From positions 4,661,001-4,725,000 of the forward strand of contig NZ_CP060084.1 in NCBI RefSeq assembly GCF_014211975.1: DNA of 64,000 nucleotides, read 5' to 3'. Every line of letters starts with the position of its first letter. The first letter of the stretch is position 1. The translations under genes were made by a program, and so were the position numbers. The notes beneath the pieces are model-generated. The model did no database searches. It was not told the DNA's origin and was given only the letters and a program-made list of their open reading frames with translations. This DNA comes from Teredinibacter haidensis (lineage in GTDB: Bacteria > Pseudomonadota > Gammaproteobacteria > Pseudomonadales > Cellvibrionaceae). Of this stretch, positions 60,664-64,000 are shown piece after piece.

Positions 60664-63483
60664 ATGAAACGTCTATTACACGCAGCGTTCTCGAACGTTG
60701 TACTCTCAATGTTGTATTCAGTAACCGCCAAGGTGGCATCGCCTTTTCGGCGCGTAAATAAATTGATTGGCTTGCTAGCGCTCGTTCTTTCATCCGCGTC
60801 GGTTTTTGCCGCCCCCGATCCCAACTTCCATATTTACCTTATGTTTGGCCAATCCAATATGGAAGGTCAGGGGCAAATATCTGATCAGGATCGTCAGGTC
60901 CCAGCTGGTCTTATGGCGATGCAAGCCGATAACAATTGCACCGTTGGTGGTGCCAGTTACGGTGAATGGCGAACAGCCACTCCACCTTTAATTCGCTGTT
61001 ATGACGTTGCTCATAATTGGAATAGCGGTGGCCTTGGCCCAGGAGACTACTTTGGTCGCACCATGCTTGAAAACAGCGGGGCCGGAGTGCAGGTCGGCCT
61101 GGTCGGGGCAGCTTATCAAGGTCAAAGCATTGATTTCTTTATGAAGGATTGCGCATCCAGAGGCACTTGTAGCCCATCCGGTGCGAACGGTTCAGTTCCC
61201 CTTGGGCAAGGCGGTTATGCTTGGCTCCTCGATCTGGCGCAAAAGGCTCAGCAAGATGGCGTGATTAAAGGCATTATCTTCCATCAGGGGGAAAGCGATA
61301 CCGGTGACACCAGCTGGCCTGGCAAGGTCAACGATGTTGTGACCAACCTGCGCAACGATCTAGGATTAAACGCGAACGACGTCCCCTTTATTGCTGGCGA
61401 AATGGTCCCAGGTGCTTGCTGCACCAGCCACGACACCCAAGTGCATCGTATTTCTGATGTTGTCACTAATGGTCATTGGGTTTCTGCTGCAGGCTTAGGT
61501 TCGCGCGATCAGTACCACTTTAACGCCGCTGGCTATCGTGAAATTGGGCAACGCTACGGGCAAAAAATGCTGGAGCTAATCGATGTTTCCGGAGGTTCCA
61601 GCTCTTCTAGCTCAAGCAGTTCTTCCAGTAGCAGCTCTTCATCCAGTTCCAGCAGCTCTTCCAGCTCTAGTATTGGCCAGTGTGAAGAAATGTGTAAGTG
61701 GTATCAGGACGATCCTCGCCCACTGTGCGAGAATCAGGATAGCGGTTGGGGTTGGGAAAACAACCTGAGCTGTATAGGCCGCACAACCTGCGAAAGCCAG
61801 TCTGGTGATGGTGGCGTCATTTCCACTTGTAGCACATCGTCCTCTTCCAGTAGTTCATCTTCGAGCAGCAGTTCAAGTTCTAGTTCTTCCAGTTCTAGCT
61901 CTTCAAGCTCCAGTTCTTCAAGTTCTAGCTCCTCTAGCTCAAGCTCTTCCAGTTCCAGCTCGTCCAACAGCAGTGTTTGTGAGACGGTTTGTAATTGGTA
62001 CGGCACGAACTACGCCGTCTGTCAGAATCAGACCAGTGGTTGGGGTTGGGAAAGCAGTCAGAGCTGTATTGGTACCAGTACCTGTAATAGCCAGAGTGGT
62101 GATGGTGGTGTCGTGAGCAGTTGTTCATCGTCCTCCTCCAGCAGTTCTTCTAGTAGTTCTTCTAGCAGTAGCTCCTCCAGCTCTAGTTCAAGCTCTAGCT
62201 CCAGCAGTGGTAATAATGCCATTACCGTTCGTATGAGCGGCGTTATTGGCGATGAGAGTGTTAGTTTGGAAATTGGTGGCTCTACCATCCAAACCTGGAC
62301 GCTGAGCACCAGCATGATGGACTACAGTGTGAACACCAATGCCACAGGTGAGCTTCGCGTTGCGTTTACCAACGATTCCGGTGACCGTGATGTGCAAGTG
62401 GATTACGTGACGGTAAATGGCACAACCTATCAAGCGGAAGATCAGCAAGATAATACCGGCGCCTACGATGGCAACTGTGGAGGTGGTTCTTATTCAGAGA
62501 TGCTTCACTGCGATGGTTCCATCGGTTTTGGTAACCCCTTCGGTGGTTCATCCTCGTCAAGCTCCAGCAGCTCTTCTAGTTCATCTAGCTCGTCGTCGAG
62601 CTCTAGCAGCTCTTCAACAGGTAACCCCAACTTCCCGCCATTTTTCGTAGGTAATATCACTACCAGTGGCAGTGTGAGATCCGATTTCACCCAATACTGG
62701 GATCAAATCACGCCCGAAAATGAAGGTAAGTGGGGCTCAGTAGAAGGTTCGCGTGACCAGTACAATTGGGGTCCTTTAGATGCCATCTACGATTATGCCC
62801 GCGCTAACGGCATACCCGTAAAAGCCCACACCATGGTGTGGGGAAGCCAGCAGCCTGGTTGGATCGGTGGGCTAAGCGCTTCCGAGCAAGCCGCTGAAAT
62901 TGAAGAGTGGATTAGTGATTACTGTGCGCGCTATCCAGACACTCAAATGATGGACGTAGTCAACGAAGCAATCTCGTCTCATGCTCCGGCCAATTACGCA
63001 CAAAATGCGTTTGGTAATGATTGGATTCTTAAGTCATTCCAGTTGGCTCGTCAGTACTGCCCGAACACCGTGTTAATTTACAACGACTACAACTTCATGA
63101 CGTGGGACACCGACACCATCATGAATTTGATCCGCCCAGCAGTTGAAGCTGGTGTGGTTGATGCGCTCGGTCTGCAAGCCCACAGCTTGTATGATCCCAG
63201 AGAGTGGACGGCAACAGAGATTCAAGACAAACTCGACTTGATTTCTACTCTCGGCGTGCCGCTTTATATTTCCGAATATGACATCGAAGCCACCAACGAC
63301 CAGACTCAGCTACAGTACCTGCAAACACATTTCCCCCTGTTTTATGAGCATCCAAATGTTTACGGTATTACCTTCTGGGGCTATGTTGTTGGCTCAACGT
63401 GGCGTGATGGCACAGGCTTAATCCAAAGCAATGGCCAGCACCGTCCCGCGATGGATTGGTTAATGAATTATTTAGGCCGATAA
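60664..63483 (+). CDS. bifunctional acetylxylan esterase (CE6) - GH10 xylanase with CBM10, CBM10, CBM60
   Basis: A secreted 939-residue enzyme. Signal region to about residue 48 (LLALVLSSASVFA). A CE6/SASA-type esterase follows (nucleophile Ser in GQSNMEGQ, HQGESD, late His in DQYHFNAAG). Then poly-Ser, CBM10 at 61678-61830, poly-Ser, CBM10 at 61975-62123, poly-Ser, CBM60 at 62212-62530, poly-Ser. The GH10 catalytic domain from about 62632 has acid/base Glu in DVVNEA and nucleophile Glu in ISEYDIEA. It should deacetylate and cut xylan while held on cellulose and xylan. ATG 60664 is preferred to 60622 because GGGAA precedes it. Confidence 0.95.
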   Translation: MKRLLHAAFSNVVLSMLYSVTAKVASPFRRVNKLIGLLALVLSSASVFAAPDPNFHIYLMFGQSNMEGQGQISDQDRQVPAGLMAMQADNNCTVGGASYGEWRTATPPLIRCYDVAHNWNSGGLGPGDYFGRTMLENSGAGVQVGLVGAAYQGQSIDFFMKDCASRGTCSPSGANGSVPLGQGGYAWLLDLAQKAQQDGVIKGIIFHQGESDTGDTSWPGKVNDVVTNLRNDLGLNANDVPFIAGEMVPGACCTSHDTQVHRISDVVTNGHWVSAAGLGSRDQYHFNAAGYREIGQRYGQKMLELIDVSGGSSSSSSSSSSSSSSSSSSSSSSSSSIGQCEEMCKWYQDDPRPLCENQDSGWGWENNLSCIGRTTCESQSGDGGVISTCSTSSSSSSSSSSSSSSSSSSSSSSSSSSSSSSSSSSSSSSSSSSSNSSVCETVCNWYGTNYAVCQNQTSGWGWESSQSCIGTSTCNSQSGDGGVVSSCSSSSSSSSSSSSSSSSSSSSSSSSSSSSGNNAITVRMSGVIGDESVSLEIGGSTIQTWTLSTSMMDYSVNTNATGELRVAFTNDSGDRDVQVDYVTVNGTTYQAEDQQDNTGAYDGNCGGGSYSEMLHCDGSIGFGNPFGGSSSSSSSSSSSSSSSSSSSSSSSTGNPNFPPFFVGNITTSGSVRSDFTQYWDQITPENEGKWGSVEGSRDQYNWGPLDAIYDYARANGIPVKAHTMVWGSQQPGWIGGLSASEQAAEIEEWISDYCARYPDTQMMDVVNEAISSHAPANYAQNAFGNDWILKSFQLARQYCPNTVLIYNDYNFMTWDTDTIMNLIRPAVEAGVVDALGLQAHSLYDPREWTATEIQDKLDLISTLGVPLYISEYDIEATNDQTQLQYLQTHFPLFYEHPNVYGITFWGYVVGSTWRDGTGLIQSNGQHRPAMDWLMNYLGR

Positions 63484-64000
63484 ATAAAACTAATATCAGT
63501 AAAAATATATTCTGCAGGCCAGTCAAAGCGTGACAGAAAAAGGGGGCAAAACCCCCACGTAAGGCAGAGTTAAATAGATATAAGCATGGCGGCACAATCT
63601 TCTGCCCACAAGGCACAAGGACGTGTCGTTATGTTTAACCGACCTGCACTATTTTATTACTTACCAGGTTAAACGGTGATGTACCTAACCGTACACGCGA
63701 AGCGCAGCCAGCAGTGGTTGCGCTTTTTTTTTGCGTGAAATATCGAGCATAAAAAATGTGGCGGCAGCCTAAGCCGATCGTGGTAGATTAGGAACGGCCA
63801 TTAGAGGTTGGGCAAGCAGAGAGATGAATGCAATGAGGTGTTGAATGAACTAAAAGGGGACGCCCTTAGGTTGTTGATGAAGTGTCGGGTTAGAGGGGCT
63901 TGGGCTGCAACTGGATTTATTATTTCATTCTGTTTGTGGTTGGAGTAATTAAGGAAAGCGTTGGAATTTGGACGGCCGGTAAGGGGGGGCAATTTCTATT
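63484..64000. other. intergenic end region with a terminator
   Basis: No credible gene is seen after the xylanase to the window end; a minus-strand frame at 63801-63992 lacks domain features. The only clear element is the terminator at 63700-63732. Confidence 0.5.
63700..63732 (+). terminator. rho-independent terminator
   Basis: AAGCGCAGCCA pairs with TGGTTGCGCTT around GCAG with one mismatch, followed by a long T-run, about 220 bases after the xylanase stop. Confidence 0.85.

Noticed and set aside
61597..62619. CRISPR-like or tandem DNA repeat in the xylanase gene
   Set aside because: The repetition is of serine residues with varied codons, not of a fixed DNA unit with spacers.
61734..62690. 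Minus-strand frames rich in Glu-Leu opposite the xylanase linkers
   Set aside because: They are the complement of Ser codons in the poly-Ser linkers and have no independent support.

Overview
The window reads as a chromosomal segment of a marine, plant-polysaccharide-degrading gammaproteobacterium of the Cellvibrionaceae type (Teredinibacter or Saccharophagus relatives). Three things point there: long poly-serine linkers joining CBM10, CBM60, esterase and GH10 modules in a secreted xylanase; a fused bioH-bioC gene, a form I know from Saccharophagus and Teredinibacter; and a gammaproteobacterial housekeeping set (rdgC, srkA, fklB, gnd, comF). No rRNA, tRNA, CRISPR array or intact insertion sequence was recognised.

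Layout. 1-2.8 kb: two Hpt/receiver signalling proteins, the first with an intact GGDEF domain and cut by the window edge. 2.9-9 kb: gnd, an MmcQ/YjbR protein, srkA, a membrane PAS-GGDEF protein with a degenerate active site, and comF. 9-14 kb: biotin genes bioB-bioF-bioHC-bioD behind a BirA-like operator. 14.2-24.4 kb: a FlgC-tail-like small protein, a SprA-type putative metalloprotease, an acyl-CoA dehydrogenase, DUF3094 and EVE proteins, a GntR regulator with a strong dyad upstream, two FKBP isomerases, a thioesterase, an acyltransferase, rdgC and an orphan acetaldehyde dehydrogenase. 25-27.3 kb: a gene pair of unknown function, one member built of three helical repeats and the other FIST-like.

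28-33.2 kb (minus strand): a sulfur and electron-transfer operon with an octaheme OTR-type cytochrome, a seven-heme cytochrome fused to a cytochrome b domain, and two YeeE/YedE permeases, one carrying a cysteine-less rhodanese domain. A near-consensus FNR/Anr box lies at about -41.5 of a plausible promoter. 33.5-38.6 kb (minus strand, visibly AT-richer): an AfsA-like hotdog protein, an NAD-dependent reductase, a secreted protein, two HAD phosphatases and a TetR regulator. This matches the logic of A-factor-type butyrolactone signalling and is the best candidate for an undescribed system here.

39.4-45.8 kb: a cobalamin riboswitch precedes nrdD, a separately encoded glycyl-radical domain and nrdG, followed by metR and metE. 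These are B12-independent enzymes whose expression would rise when cobalamin is scarce. 46-50.4 kb: secreted proteins, including a CBM60-CBM10 protein with three Kazal-like modules. 50.7-52.5 kb: a divergent SDR/LysR pair. 52.5-59.6 kb: a FecI-FecR-TonB receptor-phosphoesterase locus. 60.7-63.5 kb: a bifunctional acetylxylan esterase-xylanase.

All family names come from reading motifs and recalled family features; no database search was run.
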